Notes: a model not told the origin generated them from the sequence alone. 64,000 bases of DNA from Deltaproteobacteria bacterium (GCA_019309115.1 JAFDGW010000009.1:1-64000); one strand, 5' to 3'; counted from the first letter of the stretch, positions 26,613 through 34,778 are shown. Numbers and translations are program-made.

Positions 26613-28426
26613 AACCCCGACAGTCGGCGGTTACAAAAGAAAAACATGGGCATACCACTACCTTCAAGCCACCCATAGGGATCTCCCCCAAAAATCGGCG
26701 ACCCATTTGACATATCAGATAAAACCGGAACGTAAGAAATAACAATAGGAATTTTCTTCTTTAGCGGCACGTAGCTCTGATCTCGTTTCGCTAAATACTT
26801 TTGCATCCTTGAAAGTGCCTTCGGGTTGCCCTCTTTCAGTACAAGCTTTGCCAGTTCCAGAGCATTTTCTACCCTGACACATCCATGTGAAAAAGCCCTG
26901 AAGGGTTTTTTGAACAAATGAGGCTGAGAGGTATCGTGCAAGAATATACCGAAGGGATTATCAAAGAGAAATTTAACTCTACCCATGGGATTGGTTTCGC
27001 CGGGTAACTGATAAACCCTTGGTTCGCCCCAGGAATAAAAGCTGTTCATAAACCTGAAGCCTTCTTCTTCAAAATAGTGAGGATTCTTCTGCAGATCTCT
27101 TTCCATTTCCTTACGTATGCGTTCTGGCACATACCATCGAGGCTTGAACACGATCGTTTTTATTTCACTGATCAAAGGAAGCGTATTGTTCCAGTGAATG
27201 TTTTTCCCTTTGACTCGAATCGGCCTTCCGGTGGGCTTGCCCACCACAACTTTGTGCACGGAAACAGTTTTTCCCCCTTTTCGAAATTCCAAAGAAAAGG
27301 TTGGAATGTTGATCCACACGTAAAGAGGAAAATTACGGCAAGGACAAGTTCTGAAAAAGTCCATGCTGGCTACAATCCATCGGTATTTTGTTGCAAAAGA
27401 AATATTCAAACATCTTCGTGTCTTTGGCCCAACGATTCCGTCACTTTCGAGAAAGTGTGCACTCTGAAAACGCTTAACGGCCTTTTTTGTGTCGGAATCA
27501 AAGAAGCCCGTTGCTTTTTCCTTCGCAAGCCATCCTTCTTGTATCAAACGTCGTTGAAGGTTCAACACACCTTCACCAGACATCCCTTCTTTTAAAGAAG
27601 GACCATCACTCAAAAAGATCTGACCAACATCTTTGAGCTTGCAATAAAAAGGCAAGATCTTTTTCAACGATATGAAGTGAGGATCGGTGGGTTCCAAAGA
27701 TAACATGTAATTCTCCAAGCTATCCCAATGACCAAAACGGTCAATATAATCAGCCTTTGTTAATTCAAAGGGATTCACGTATTTAATGTACTGAACTAGG
27801 AGTCCACTGAGCCGGATATCCAAGCTAGTGGCTATATCTATAAGATGCCTGTAAAGGTCTATGCGCTTTTGAGCCCACACCACCAAAGTCCTTTCAAAAT
27901 CTCCATCTTCCTCCAGCAACGATACAACTTGAACCCTTTCGGCCTTATTTCCGGAAAAGCAGAAATGAACATTTTGGGCAAATACTGGAGGAGGGGAATA
28001 AGTGAAGTTTTGTTTTAACCGCTTTAATCCGACAATTCCACGTTTCACTTGATCAAGCCCGGGGAAAACTTTGCCTTCTAAATTTTGCATGCGCGAAACC
28101 ACATCAATTATGATTCTGGCAGAAGGCTTCACAGAAAAATTACCGTCCACAAAAAACAATTGGAATTTCCGGCTCTCATAGATTCTTTTAACAGCCTCTT
28201 GAACATCCAGATTCCGTGGCAAATCATCGGCTAGATGACTACGGAAATACACCGTCCATGAATTTTCGGAAAAAACGACGATGCTTCGAGCTGTACTAAA
28301 TCTCGGCTCAATAAATTCTTCCAGTTTTAGACACTCAGCCCCAATTACCCCATGAAGCCGTGTCCCCAACAATAGCACTAACGCACACACCAAGCACAGA
28401 GACCACCGTGAACCCCCAGCAATCAT
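26609..28426 (-). CDS. Periplasmic L,D-transpeptidase, YcbB-like, with peptidoglycan-binding domain
   Basis: A 605-residue exported wall enzyme. An N-terminal signal peptide (hydrophobic residues 8-30) is followed by about 250 residues like the YcbB/LdtD N-terminal region, a peptidoglycan-binding unit at about 283-345 (LKEGMSGEGVLNLQRRLIQEG) and a YkuD catalytic domain at about 375-545. The active site is IFLHDTSQPHLF and SHGCVRVENALELA, with the nucleophilic cysteine in HGCVR. It should form 3-3 cross-links or attach partners to meso-diaminopimelate. GGGGAGAG precedes the ATG. The TraB/ChaN-like gene is translationally coupled downstream. Confidence 0.93.
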   Translation of the reverse strand: MIAGGSRWSLCLVCALVLLLGTRLHGVIGAECLKLEEFIEPRFSTARSIVVFSENSWTVYFRSHLADDLPRNLDVQEAVKRIYESRKFQLFFVDGNFSVKPSARIIIDVVSRMQNLEGKVFPGLDQVKRGIVGLKRLKQNFTYSPPPVFAQNVHFCFSGNKAERVQVVSLLEEDGDFERTLVVWAQKRIDLYRHLIDIATSLDIRLSGLLVQYIKYVNPFELTKADYIDRFGHWDSLENYMLSLEPTDPHFISLKKILPFYCKLKDVGQIFLSDGPSLKEGMSGEGVLNLQRRLIQEGWLAKEKATGFFDSDTKKAVKRFQSAHFLESDGIVGPKTRRCLNISFATKYRWIVASMDFFRTCPCRNFPLYVWINIPTFSLEFRKGGKTVSVHKVVVGKPTGRPIRVKGKNIHWNNTLPLISEIKTIVFKPRWYVPERIRKEMERDLQKNPHYFEEEGFRFMNSFYSWGEPRVYQLPGETNPMGRVKFLFDNPFGIFLHDTSQPHLFKKPFRAFSHGCVRVENALELAKLVLKEGNPKALSRMQKYLAKRDQSYVPLKKKIPIVISYVPVLSDMSNGSPIFGGDPYGWLEGSGMPMFFFCNRRLSGF

Positions 28427-28543
28427 GTTGTTTTCTCTCCCCTCGCCAGACCAAATCCTGCATTGCTACCGCTACTATTATTAAAAGCAGCTCAAAGATA
28501 AAGTGACTTTAAGAAAGCGAAAGCCAAAAAGGGAGGGAAAAAG

Positions 28544-28702
28544 ATGGATAGATATGTTTGCACTATTTGTGGATACATTTACGACCCGGCAAATGGCGAC
28601 CCTGAAGGTGGTGTCCCAGCAGGCACGCCTTTTGAGAAGCTGCCTAATGATTGGACTTGTCCAGTGTGTGGGGCTGGTAAAAGTGATTTTGAAAAAGAAT
28701 AA
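28544..28702 (+). CDS. Rubredoxin
   Basis: A 52-residue mononuclear iron electron carrier. Both knuckles are intact: [12 protein letters not shown] at residues 4-15 and [13 protein letters not shown] near 38-50, with the usual [17 protein letters not shown] linker. AGGGAGG lies before the ATG. The ferritin-like gene follows after 21 bases, so the pair probably works in oxygen or peroxide detoxification, as rubredoxin and rubrerythrin do in other strict anaerobes. Confidence 0.97.
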   Translation: MDRYVCTICGYIYDPANGDPEGGVPAGTPFEKLPNDWTCPVCGAGKSDFEKE

Positions 28703-28723
28703 CAGAAAGCCAGGAGTGTCAAA

Positions 28724-29221
28724 ATGTTGTTTGGATTTAATGCAGAAGAGATCTTCGATATGGCCGTAACCATAGAAGAAAACGGACATAAGTTTTACGA
28801 AAAAGCTAAGGCTTGCGTTGCGGACGAAAATGTCAAAAGACTTTTTCAGGAATTGGCAGAAGAGGAACTCAAGCATCGTAAGCGATTTCAAGAACTGAAA
28901 AGCCAGATTCCCCAGGATGTGAAGGGCGGCGGTGTGTATGATCCGGACAATGAAGTTACAATGTATTTGAAGATGATGGCAAACGAACACGTATTTCGTA
29001 AATCTGAAGGTGTATCCGATAAGGTCTGTTCGATAAAATCCACCGAAGAAGCTCTAAAACTGGCCATCCAGTTTGAAAAAGATTCGATAATATTTTTCCT
29101 AACAATGAAAGATCACACCGAAAGTCCTAAGGGAAAGGAACTGGTGGATCTTCTAATAAAAGAAGAGCAGGAACATCTGAGGCAGCTTACGGTAACTCTT
29201 GGTAATCTGAAGAAGCAATAG
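28724..29221 (+). CDS. Ferritin-like/rubrerythrin-family diiron protein without rubredoxin domain
   Basis: A 165-residue four-helix-bundle protein. Iron-ligand positions appear as Glu in TIEENGHKFYE, the E-x-x-H of ELAEEELKHRKRF, Glu in AIQFEKDSIIFF, and the E-x-x-H of IKEEQEHLRQL. The C-terminal rubredoxin domain of classical rubrerythrin is missing; the separate rubredoxin gene 21 bases upstream may supply that function. The bundle is interrupted by a loop with DVKGGGVYDPDNEVT. Role inferred: peroxide reduction or iron handling. Confidence 0.88.
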   Translation: MLFGFNAEEIFDMAVTIEENGHKFYEKAKACVADENVKRLFQELAEEELKHRKRFQELKSQIPQDVKGGGVYDPDNEVTMYLKMMANEHVFRKSEGVSDKVCSIKSTEEALKLAIQFEKDSIIFFLTMKDHTESPKGKELVDLLIKEEQEHLRQLTVTLGNLKKQ

Positions 29222-29313
29222 CTCCGAAGAATGGTAGCCGATCACAGGATAGCCGGGGGACCTGTGATCGCTTATGTTTGCCCATTATTTGCTTAACCGC
29301 AGGTGATAATCGT

Positions 29314-29529
29314 ATGGTGTTTAGAAAGCCGGAAATTGATCTATCGAGCTGCAAAATGTGTAAAGTCTGTGTGGAAATCTGCCCTGATGTATTCATTTTG
29401 ATGAATGATGACTACATTGACGTAATCGAAAGAGAATCGTATTCCGAAGAAGCTATTAATGAAGCAATAGCATGTTGCCCTTCGGACTGCATCCACTGGA
29501 ATTATGATAATACCACGGAGAGCGCATAA
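29314..29529 (+). CDS. Small single-cluster [4Fe-4S] ferredoxin
   Basis: A 71-residue ferredoxin with CKMCKVCVEICP as the main cluster motif and a C-terminal ACCPSDCIHW that supplies the remote cysteine and proline. I start at ATG 29314 (MVFRKPEIDLSSC), with GCAGGTGA about 10 bases upstream, rather than at the earlier ATG at 29278. The acidic middle (DDYIDVIERESYSEE) is typical of low-potential electron carriers. The HEAT-like gene follows after 2 bases, so the two are probably translated together. Confidence 0.92.
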   Translation: MVFRKPEIDLSSCKMCKVCVEICPDVFILMNDDYIDVIERESYSEEAINEAIACCPSDCIHWNYDNTTESA

Positions 29530-29531
29530 TC

Positions 29532-30251
29532 TTGAAGTGTTTATCTACATCTGGATATCGAAACACGAAAAAGGTTCTGAAGAAACTGCTCGGGCGAGAA
29601 CAATTTGAAGAAAAGGACTGGTCAGACTTTTTGGTCAATCCTCAAACGATAATATCACCGCTTTTTTCTTTTCTTTGCTCCACAAACTTATCGGAAAGAT
29701 GGCATGCTATTAGTGCTCTAGGTATTGCCGTTGCCAGGCTATCTCAAACGGACATGGAAGCAGCCAGGGTAGTTATTCGGAGGTTCATGTGGCAGTTAAA
29801 CGACGAATCAGGAGGCATAGGGTGGGGTTGTCCTGAGGCTATGGGGGAAGCCCTTAGAAATAGTAAGCCCTTGGCCAGGGAATACTCGCACATCTTGCTT
29901 TCCTTTGTTGATCCAAAAGGAAATATGCTGGACAATGAAAATCTTGTGGAAGCAGCACTGTGGGGATTAGCGAGGGTTGCCGAAAAACATCCGGACACCT
30001 TGCAAAGAGCTACCGAAGTAATGCCTGCATATATAAATCAAACAAAAACTGAAGTGTGCTGTTACTCATTACTCACTGTGTTATTTCTTGAACAACCTAA
30101 ACGAGTTGATTATCGTAGAAAATTGCACGACATAATTCAACAACCGGTTTTTAGCAACACCATGCATTTTTACTGGAATGGCAAAATTTTAAGCCTCACT
30201 GCAAGGGAAATAATCCAACTTTTTCTAGACGATAAACCAGACGCATCGTGA
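29532..30251 (+). CDS. HEAT-like helical repeat protein, DVU0298-type
   Basis: A 239-residue soluble protein starting at a TTG, 2 bases after the ferredoxin stop. It is all-helical with HEAT-type helix pairs (ERWHAISALGIAVARL; LVEAALWGLARVAEKHP), and the central motif GGIGWGCPEAMGEALRN matches what I recall as the DVU0298 family common in sulfate reducers. Function unknown; such repeats bind proteins or cofactors. It overlaps the GTG start of tadA by 4 bases. Position between an Fe-S carrier and a tRNA-modifying enzyme may only reflect operon packing. Confidence 0.8.
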   Translation: MKCLSTSGYRNTKKVLKKLLGREQFEEKDWSDFLVNPQTIISPLFSFLCSTNLSERWHAISALGIAVARLSQTDMEAARVVIRRFMWQLNDESGGIGWGCPEAMGEALRNSKPLAREYSHILLSFVDPKGNMLDNENLVEAALWGLARVAEKHPDTLQRATEVMPAYINQTKTEVCCYSLLTVLFLEQPKRVDYRRKLHDIIQQPVFSNTMHFYWNGKILSLTAREIIQLFLDDKPDAS

Positions 30252-30766
30252 AAGAAAAGAACTCAGTTCAAGACGAAGCCATGATGAAACTTGCTCTGAA
30301 AATGGCGCTACAGGCCGAGCGGGCCGGTGAAGTGCCAGTCGGAGCGGTTATTGTTGACGAAAAAGGAAAAATTCTCGCCCTTGCTCATAATGAACCTATA
30401 TCATCCTGCGATCCTACAGCTCATGCTGAAATTGTGGCTATCCGCAAAGCGGCTCGAAGAGTTGGTAACTATAGGCTAACTGGATGCAGCTTGTATGTAA
30501 CCCTTGAACCCTGTGTTATGTGCTATGGCGCTGTGATCCATGCCAGAATTAAGCGCCTGGTATATGGCGCCAATGATCCAAAGGCGGGTGCTTTTAGTTC
30601 TGCCATTGACTTGACAAAACCCCTGTATTTTAATCATTATGTAGAGGTCAAAGGTGGAGTGCTCGCGGAAAAGGCAAGCGAAATGGTGCGAGCATTCTTC
30701 CGGGGAAAGCGGAGAGGTACCGAAGTGGTCGTAACGGGGTCGACTCGAAATCGACTTGTCCGGTGA
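30248..30766 (+). CDS. tadA: tRNA-specific adenosine deaminase
   Basis: Converts adenosine 34 of tRNA-Arg(ACG) to inosine. The 172 residues contain the zinc-deaminase signature: TAHAEIVAIRKA (His ligand and proton-shuttling Glu) and PCVMCYGAVIHARI (two Cys ligands), plus KAGAFSS. It starts at GTG 30248, overlapping the preceding gene by 4 bases. The last 18 codons run into the tRNA-Ser gene at 30711, so about 56 bases serve both as coding sequence and as tRNA; the tail after FFRGK is therefore probably not conserved. Confidence 0.95.
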   Translation: MKEKNSVQDEAMMKLALKMALQAERAGEVPVGAVIVDEKGKILALAHNEPISSCDPTAHAEIVAIRKAARRVGNYRLTGCSLYVTLEPCVMCYGAVIHARIKRLVYGANDPKAGAFSSAIDLTKPLYFNHYVEVKGGVLAEKASEMVRAFFRGKRRGTEVVVTGSTRNRLVR

Positions 30767-30806
30767 AGAGCCGGGCACGTGGGTTCGAATCCCACCCTCT
30801 CCGCCA
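30711..30806 (+). tRNA. tRNA-Ser, anticodon CGA
   Basis: Acceptor GGAGAGG at the 5' end pairs with CCTCTCC at 30796-30802, followed by an encoded GCCA. The anticodon stem is GTCGA/TCGAC with loop CTCGAAA, giving CGA, which reads UCG. A long variable arm (GTCCGG..CCGGGC region) and the T arm GTGGG-TTCGAAT-CCCAC confirm a class II serine tRNA. Its 5' half overlaps the tadA coding end. Confidence 0.95.
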
Positions 30807-30831
30807 GTACAAAAAAGACCTTTAACGACGC

Positions 30832-30924
30832 GGAGAGATGCCCGAGCGGTCGAAGGGGCACGACTGGAAATCGTGTGTACGCCCACAAGGCGTACCGAGG
30901 GTTCGAATCCCTCTCTCTCCGCCA
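30832..30924 (+). tRNA. tRNA-Ser, anticodon GGA
   Basis: Acceptor GGAGAGA pairs with TCTCTCC at 30914-30920, then encoded GCCA. The anticodon stem CACGA/TCGTG encloses CTGGAAA, giving GGA, which reads UCC and UCU. The long variable arm contains TACGCC..GGCGTA, and the T arm is GAGGG-TTCGAAT-CCCTC. It lies 25 bases after the first tRNA-Ser and 17 bases before dnaX, so all may share a transcript. Confidence 0.96.
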
Positions 30925-30941
30925 TTTTCATTTGGTGAGGA

Positions 30942-32660
30942 ATGTCGTATCTCGTACTGGCTCGCAAATGGAGACCTCAAACTTTTGGCGATGTCGTTGG
31001 TCAGGAACACGTCACACGGGTTTTGCAAAACGCAATCAGGACCGGCCGCCTCTCTCACGCTTATCTCTTTTCCGGCCCACGTGGCGTTGGCAAAACATCA
31101 GTCGCCCGCATTCTTGCAAAAGCTATAAATTGCGAAAAGGGGATTACACCAGAACCGTGTAATGAGTGTTCAAACTGCCAGGCCATAACATCCGGTAGAT
31201 TTCCCGACGTTGTTGAAATTGACGGCGCGTCAAACCGGGGAATAGAAAACGTAAGAAACCTCCAGGAAAGTATTACCTACCGCCCTATTAAAGGTCGTTC
31301 CAGAATTTTCATAATCGATGAAGTTCACATGCTCACAACCGAAGCTTTTAACGCCTTGCTCAAAACCTTGGAAGAACCACCGCCTCACGTCCATTTCGTC
31401 TTCGCTACCACCGAAATTCACAAGGTTCTACCGACGGTGCTTAGCCGATGTCAGCGTTTTGAATTTCGACGTATTGCAACAAACGTAATTGCAGATCATC
31501 TAAGACGTATATGCAAAGCCGAAAACTTCAATGTGCCCGATAACGTAATAGAAGCTCTGGCTTCAGAAGCAGATGGAAGTTTACGCGATGCGGAAACATT
31601 GCTGGAACAGGTTGTAGCTTTTCAGGGAGAAGATATCGCCGACGAGGAACTTTTAAACCTGCTGGGCATTGTGGACCAGACAACGCTCTTGGAAGCTGTT
31701 GAGGCAATTTTGTCTTCCGATCATCCTCGTTGTGTTGAAATCGCCCAGAAGGTTTATGAACGGGGAATTGATGGATCCAGATTTTGTGCCAGGCTGCTGG
31801 AAATTTTCCACGAGTTGCTGCTCTTAAAGCTGTCTCGGAATAAATTACCACCTGACCAAAAAAGAACTATTGCATCACGCCTTGGGTCGTTGATTGAAGA
31901 AATAGACGTTGACCAGTTGCAGATCTATTACGAGTTATTGTTAAGGGCGACAGAACAGGCCAGGCGCTCATCGGAACCGCGTTTCGTGGTTGAAGCAACC
32001 CTGCTGAAAATAGCCAGTGTACCTCGTCTGATCGCAATCCCTCAGATAGTTCGAGCATTAAAAGACGGGAAGTCCGTTACCGTGACGCAAAGCATCGATG
32101 CCATATCGGAACGAGGTACCCCTCATTTGACCATTCAAAAACCAAAGGGGCGTGAGGAAATCCCGCATAGCGAACCGAAATTACCTCCTATAGACCCATT
32201 GGATCCTGCGAAAAGCTGGAAACATTTTGTTGGGTGGATCGACACCCAGGACCCAATACTGGGAACCGCATTGAACGAAAGCACAATCGAGGTGCTAAAC
32301 GAAAAACGATGGAAGCTCACCGTGCTTTCTGTTTACACCAGCTTGCTTCAACAAGAAGAAAAGCAAAAAAAACTTCTGGACTTCATCCGGCAATTTTTTG
32401 GAATTCAGGATCTGAGTTTAGATATAGACGAAAATGGTAAAAAGAAAAAAAGTAACGGCCCTGCTTCCGAAGCTCAGGACGCTACCTATAACAATGTCAA
32501 GGCGGAATTGAAGCAGACCGTTATGAACGATCCCGTTGTGAAAGATGTACTGGAAATACTCGGCGCTCGTGTGGTAGATATTCGACCCGTTAAAAAAGTC
32601 CTGAAAAATAGCGTAATTGCCGACGGCTCTGAATCGCCAGCGGAAACAGAGGAAAAATAG
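30942..32660 (+). CDS. dnaX: DNA polymerase III subunit gamma/tau
   Basis: The clamp-loader ATPase, 572 residues. The N-terminus YLVLARKWRPQTFGDVVGQEHV is diagnostic. Walker A is GPRGVGKTSVAR, the zinc module is CEKGITPEPCNECSNC, Walker B is FIIDEVHML, and the sensor/arginine-finger region is LPTVLSRCQRFEFRR. The tau-type tail after about residue 390 is variable and ends in an acidic stretch. Two A-rich tracts near codons 475 and 500 could give shortened products (see the slippery heptamer). It starts 17 bases after tRNA-Ser and leads ybaB and recR. Confidence 0.96.
   Translation: MSYLVLARKWRPQTFGDVVGQEHVTRVLQNAIRTGRLSHAYLFSGPRGVGKTSVARILAKAINCEKGITPEPCNECSNCQAITSGRFPDVVEIDGASNRGIENVRNLQESITYRPIKGRSRIFIIDEVHMLTTEAFNALLKTLEEPPPHVHFVFATTEIHKVLPTVLSRCQRFEFRRIATNVIADHLRRICKAENFNVPDNVIEALASEADGSLRDAETLLEQVVAFQGEDIADEELLNLLGIVDQTTLLEAVEAILSSDHPRCVEIAQKVYERGIDGSRFCARLLEIFHELLLLKLSRNKLPPDQKRTIASRLGSLIEEIDVDQLQIYYELLLRATEQARRSSEPRFVVEATLLKIASVPRLIAIPQIVRALKDGKSVTVTQSIDAISERGTPHLTIQKPKGREEIPHSEPKLPPIDPLDPAKSWKHFVGWIDTQDPILGTALNESTIEVLNEKRWKLTVLSVYTSLLQQEEKQKKLLDFIRQFFGIQDLSLDIDENGKKKKSNGPASEAQDATYNNVKAELKQTVMNDPVVKDVLEILGARVVDIRPVKKVLKNSVIADGSESPAETEEK
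32366..32372 (+). promoter_or_regulatory. Candidate slippery heptamer in dnaX
   Basis: In the zero frame the codons are CAA-AAA-AAA-CTT, so A-AAA-AAA is in the correct X-XXY-YYZ phase inside an eight-A run (32365-32372). A minus-one shift here would end at TAA 32438-32440 and give a product of about 498 residues. A second A7 run at 32445-32451 would reach TAA at 32453 after a one-base slip. No downstream stem was evaluated. Confidence 0.4.
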
Positions 32661-32678
32661 CAGAGGGAGGCCAAGAGA

Positions 32679-33008
32679 ATGTTCAAGGGTTTAAACTTAA
32701 TGGGCCAGATAAAGGATTTTCAAAACAAAATGACCCGCTTAGAAGAGGAGCTTGAATCAAAGACGGTCGAGGCATCAGCGGGCGGTGGCATGGTTACCGT
32801 AACGGCGAACGGCAAAAAAGAACTAGTAAACATAAAGATAGACCCCCAAGTAGTAAATCCCGAAGAAGTAGAAATGCTTGAAGATCTGATACTTGCTGCG
32901 GCTAATGAAGCCCTACGAAGGGCTCAAGAAATGGTCGCCGAAGAAGTGACAAAACTGGCCGGTGAGTTCAACATTCCAGGACTAAAAATACCCGGACTTA
33001 CTTCATGA
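32679..33008 (+). CDS. ybaB: YbaB/EbfC-family nucleoid-associated protein
   Basis: A 109-residue dimeric DNA-binding protein. The helical start (GQIKDFQNKMTRLEEELES), the small-residue VEASAGGGMVTVTANGKKELVNIKIDP strand block and the LEDLILAAANEALRRAQEM helix are the complete family pattern. GGGAGGC precedes the ATG 18 bases after dnaX. The dnaX, ybaB, recR order is conserved across many bacteria and supports a shared operon. Confidence 0.95.
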   Translation: MFKGLNLMGQIKDFQNKMTRLEEELESKTVEASAGGGMVTVTANGKKELVNIKIDPQVVNPEEVEMLEDLILAAANEALRRAQEMVAEEVTKLAGEFNIPGLKIPGLTS

Positions 33009-33018
33009 TTGCAAACCA

Positions 33019-33621
33019 ATGAAAGCACTACCTAAGAGTCTCAAAAATGCCATTTCTGCTTTGCAAGGTCTTCCAGGACTGGGCGAAAAAAGTGCTACCC
33101 GTATAGCCATGTATCTCCTGGATTCGCCGCAGGAAAGAGTCAAGGAATTCTGCGATGCTTTGCTAAAGATGAAGCAATCTATAAGGCGCTGCAGGGATTG
33201 TTTTCACCTGTCTGACGACGATTTATGTCCAGTGTGCTCCGACCCTGCCCGTGATCCCCAGCAAATCTGTGTTGTAGAAACAACATCCGATTTATTGTCC
33301 ATTGAACAGGCTGATTTTTTCAAAGGCCGCTATCACGTCCTCGGCGGGACACTCGATCCTATTAACAACATCTCCCCGGAAGATCTAACTATTCCACAAC
33401 TGCTAGACCGCATAAAAAGGGACAGGGTGAAGGAAATCATTATAGCTACGAATCCGACCCAGCAGGGGGAAGCTACTGCCCACTATCTTGTGGAAGTCTT
33501 GAAAGAATTTCCGGTTACCGTTACACGCATTGGCGTGGGCATTCCCATGGGTGGCGACTTAAAGTATATAGACCCTGTTACAATCAGGCTTGCCTTGGAA
33601 GCAAGAAGGAGTTTTCCATGA
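33019..33621 (+). CDS. recR: Recombination protein RecR
   Basis: A 200-residue protein that, with RecF/RecO partners, loads RecA at gaps. An HhH region (LQGLPGLGEKSATRIAMYLL) comes first, then the C4 zinc finger CRDCFHLSDDDLCPVC, then a Toprim domain with ICVVETTSDLLSIEQ and HVLGGTLDPINNISP. The C-terminal GVGIPMGGDLKYIDPVTI is typical. The stop overlaps the next gene by 4 bases (ATGA). Confidence 0.97.
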   Translation: MKALPKSLKNAISALQGLPGLGEKSATRIAMYLLDSPQERVKEFCDALLKMKQSIRRCRDCFHLSDDDLCPVCSDPARDPQQICVVETTSDLLSIEQADFFKGRYHVLGGTLDPINNISPEDLTIPQLLDRIKRDRVKEIIIATNPTQQGEATAHYLVEVLKEFPVTVTRIGVGIPMGGDLKYIDPVTIRLALEARRSFP

Positions 33622-34199
33622 AACCGGCGTTGATTATTGTGGATTTACTCAAAGACACCTTCGACAAAATGCCGGACTCGTACATTGTCAAAAAAAGCAA
33701 GGAATTCCTACCCGCTCTTAACGAATTTATCGACTTTTTCCACGATAAAAATTGGCCTGTAGTGTTTGCTTGTGACAGCTTTCTCAAAGAAGACTTTCTG
33801 TTCAGGGGTGGCATGAAACCCCATAGCCTTAGGGGCACAAAGGGTTCAGAACCAGTAGATGAGTTACATCGAAAGCCCGAAGATCACGTGGTATGGAAGC
33901 GCAGATTCAGCGCATTCTTCAAAACCGATCTGGATCAAACTTTACGCACCCTAGGGGTGGATACGGTATTTGTCTCCGGTATAGCAACCCACGTTTGTGT
34001 TCTCACAACCCTTCTCGACGCCATAAGCCATGATTTTCACGCCATACTTATGCACGAATGCTGTGCCGCTCATACCCATGAAGCACATCAGGCCGTACTG
34101 ACAGCCTACGCCAAGACTCCTCTTTTTCCGCTGCTTAGGGTTGTTGGCAATGACGAGTGCTGGAAGATATTGAAAGAAGAAGCAAATCACCAGAGTTAA
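33618..34199 (+). CDS. Isochorismatase-like cysteine hydrolase
   Basis: A 193-residue hydrolase. The catalytic Asp is in ALIIVDLLKDTFDK (about residue 9), Lys in HVVWKRRFSAFFKTDL, and Cys in VFVSGIATHVCVLTTLLDA, the nicotinamidase/isochorismatase triad. The metal-binding His pattern of nicotinamidases (D-x-H) is not evident, so the substrate is open. AAGGAG lies upstream and its ATG overlaps the recR stop, implying coupled translation. Family certain, reaction not. Confidence 0.88.
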   Translation: MKPALIIVDLLKDTFDKMPDSYIVKKSKEFLPALNEFIDFFHDKNWPVVFACDSFLKEDFLFRGGMKPHSLRGTKGSEPVDELHRKPEDHVVWKRRFSAFFKTDLDQTLRTLGVDTVFVSGIATHVCVLTTLLDAISHDFHAILMHECCAAHTHEAHQAVLTAYAKTPLFPLLRVVGNDECWKILKEEANHQS

Positions 34200-34214
34200 G
34201 ATTGCAAGTTTGCC

Positions 34215-34562
34215 ATGAATAGCGACGAATTCGTCCCATGTTCTGTCCGCATAGCGAGTGTTAGTGACGAAGATCTTGAAGCAATCAAAGAATTAGAACG
34301 CCGTCTGGGAAACAAATTTTGCCTCGTGGCGGTTGAAAAAGAAAGTAGCTTTTATGTAGTCGAAGCAAAGTTAGGTCCCAATCATTGGGAACGGGTGGAC
34401 AAGGTGTACCCGGAAATAAAAGGGCTCCGAGCTTACTACACATCTGAAGATGATGCAAAGCTGGCCAAATCCAGCCTGAAATCCCTGCTGGCCGGCAAAA
34501 TGAAAGGCTCGCTTACCAAACGGCCTATCAGGGTCAGGCGAATAGTAGCAGAAGATATGTGA
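34215..34562 (+). CDS. Unassigned 115-aa protein
   Basis: I do not recognise this family. It is soluble, mixed alpha/beta (CSVRIASVSDEDLEAIKELERRL, FCLVAVEKESSFYVVEAKLG) with a basic C-terminus (KGSLTKRPIRVRRIVAED). It lies 15 bases after the isochorismatase-like gene and probably ends the tadA-to-recR transcript. The ribosome binding site is weak. No membrane segment or metal motif is seen. Confidence 0.65.
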   Translation: MNSDEFVPCSVRIASVSDEDLEAIKELERRLGNKFCLVAVEKESSFYVVEAKLGPNHWERVDKVYPEIKGLRAYYTSEDDAKLAKSSLKSLLAGKMKGSLTKRPIRVRRIVAEDM

Positions 34563-34628
34563 AATGCCTCAACTTGCTGAAAAAAATTGAGACTTCGAAG
34601 GGCTGTACCCAGCCTCAAAAACTGGCAT

Positions 34629-34778
34629 TCACCTGGTTTGCAGCGCTTCTTTAACGCGCTTTGGTAGAATCTTCCTTAAAAATTTAAGCGCACCTTCGGC
34701 ATCGTTGTCCAGTTCAATACGGAGCACTTCTTGAGCCTGTTCAGGGGTCAGAGCAACAATGACCTTTCTTAATCGCAT
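34629..34778 (-). CDS. Small 49-aa protein, function unknown
   Basis: An ATG at 34776-34778 with GGAGG 8-9 bases upstream opens a 49-codon frame ending in TGA at 34629-34631. The product begins MRLRKVIVALTPEQAQ and ends KRVKEALQTR. It is basic at both ends with an acidic middle (ELDNDAEGALKF) and looks entirely helical. The strong binding site and coding-like amino-acid pattern argue it is real. It converges on the 115-aa gene. It is short enough to be missed by length-filtered gene callers. Confidence 0.65.
   Translation of the reverse strand: MRLRKVIVALTPEQAQEVLRIELDNDAEGALKFLRKILPKRVKEALQTR

Noticed and set aside
27077-27595. A 172-codon plus-strand frame opposite the L,D-transpeptidase.
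   Set aside because: Antisense to a clear YkuD enzyme with no own family features.
30807-30831. An SRP RNA (ffs) gene was looked for around tRNA-Ser and dnaX, where it often lies.
   Set aside because: The gaps are only 25 and 17 bases long.
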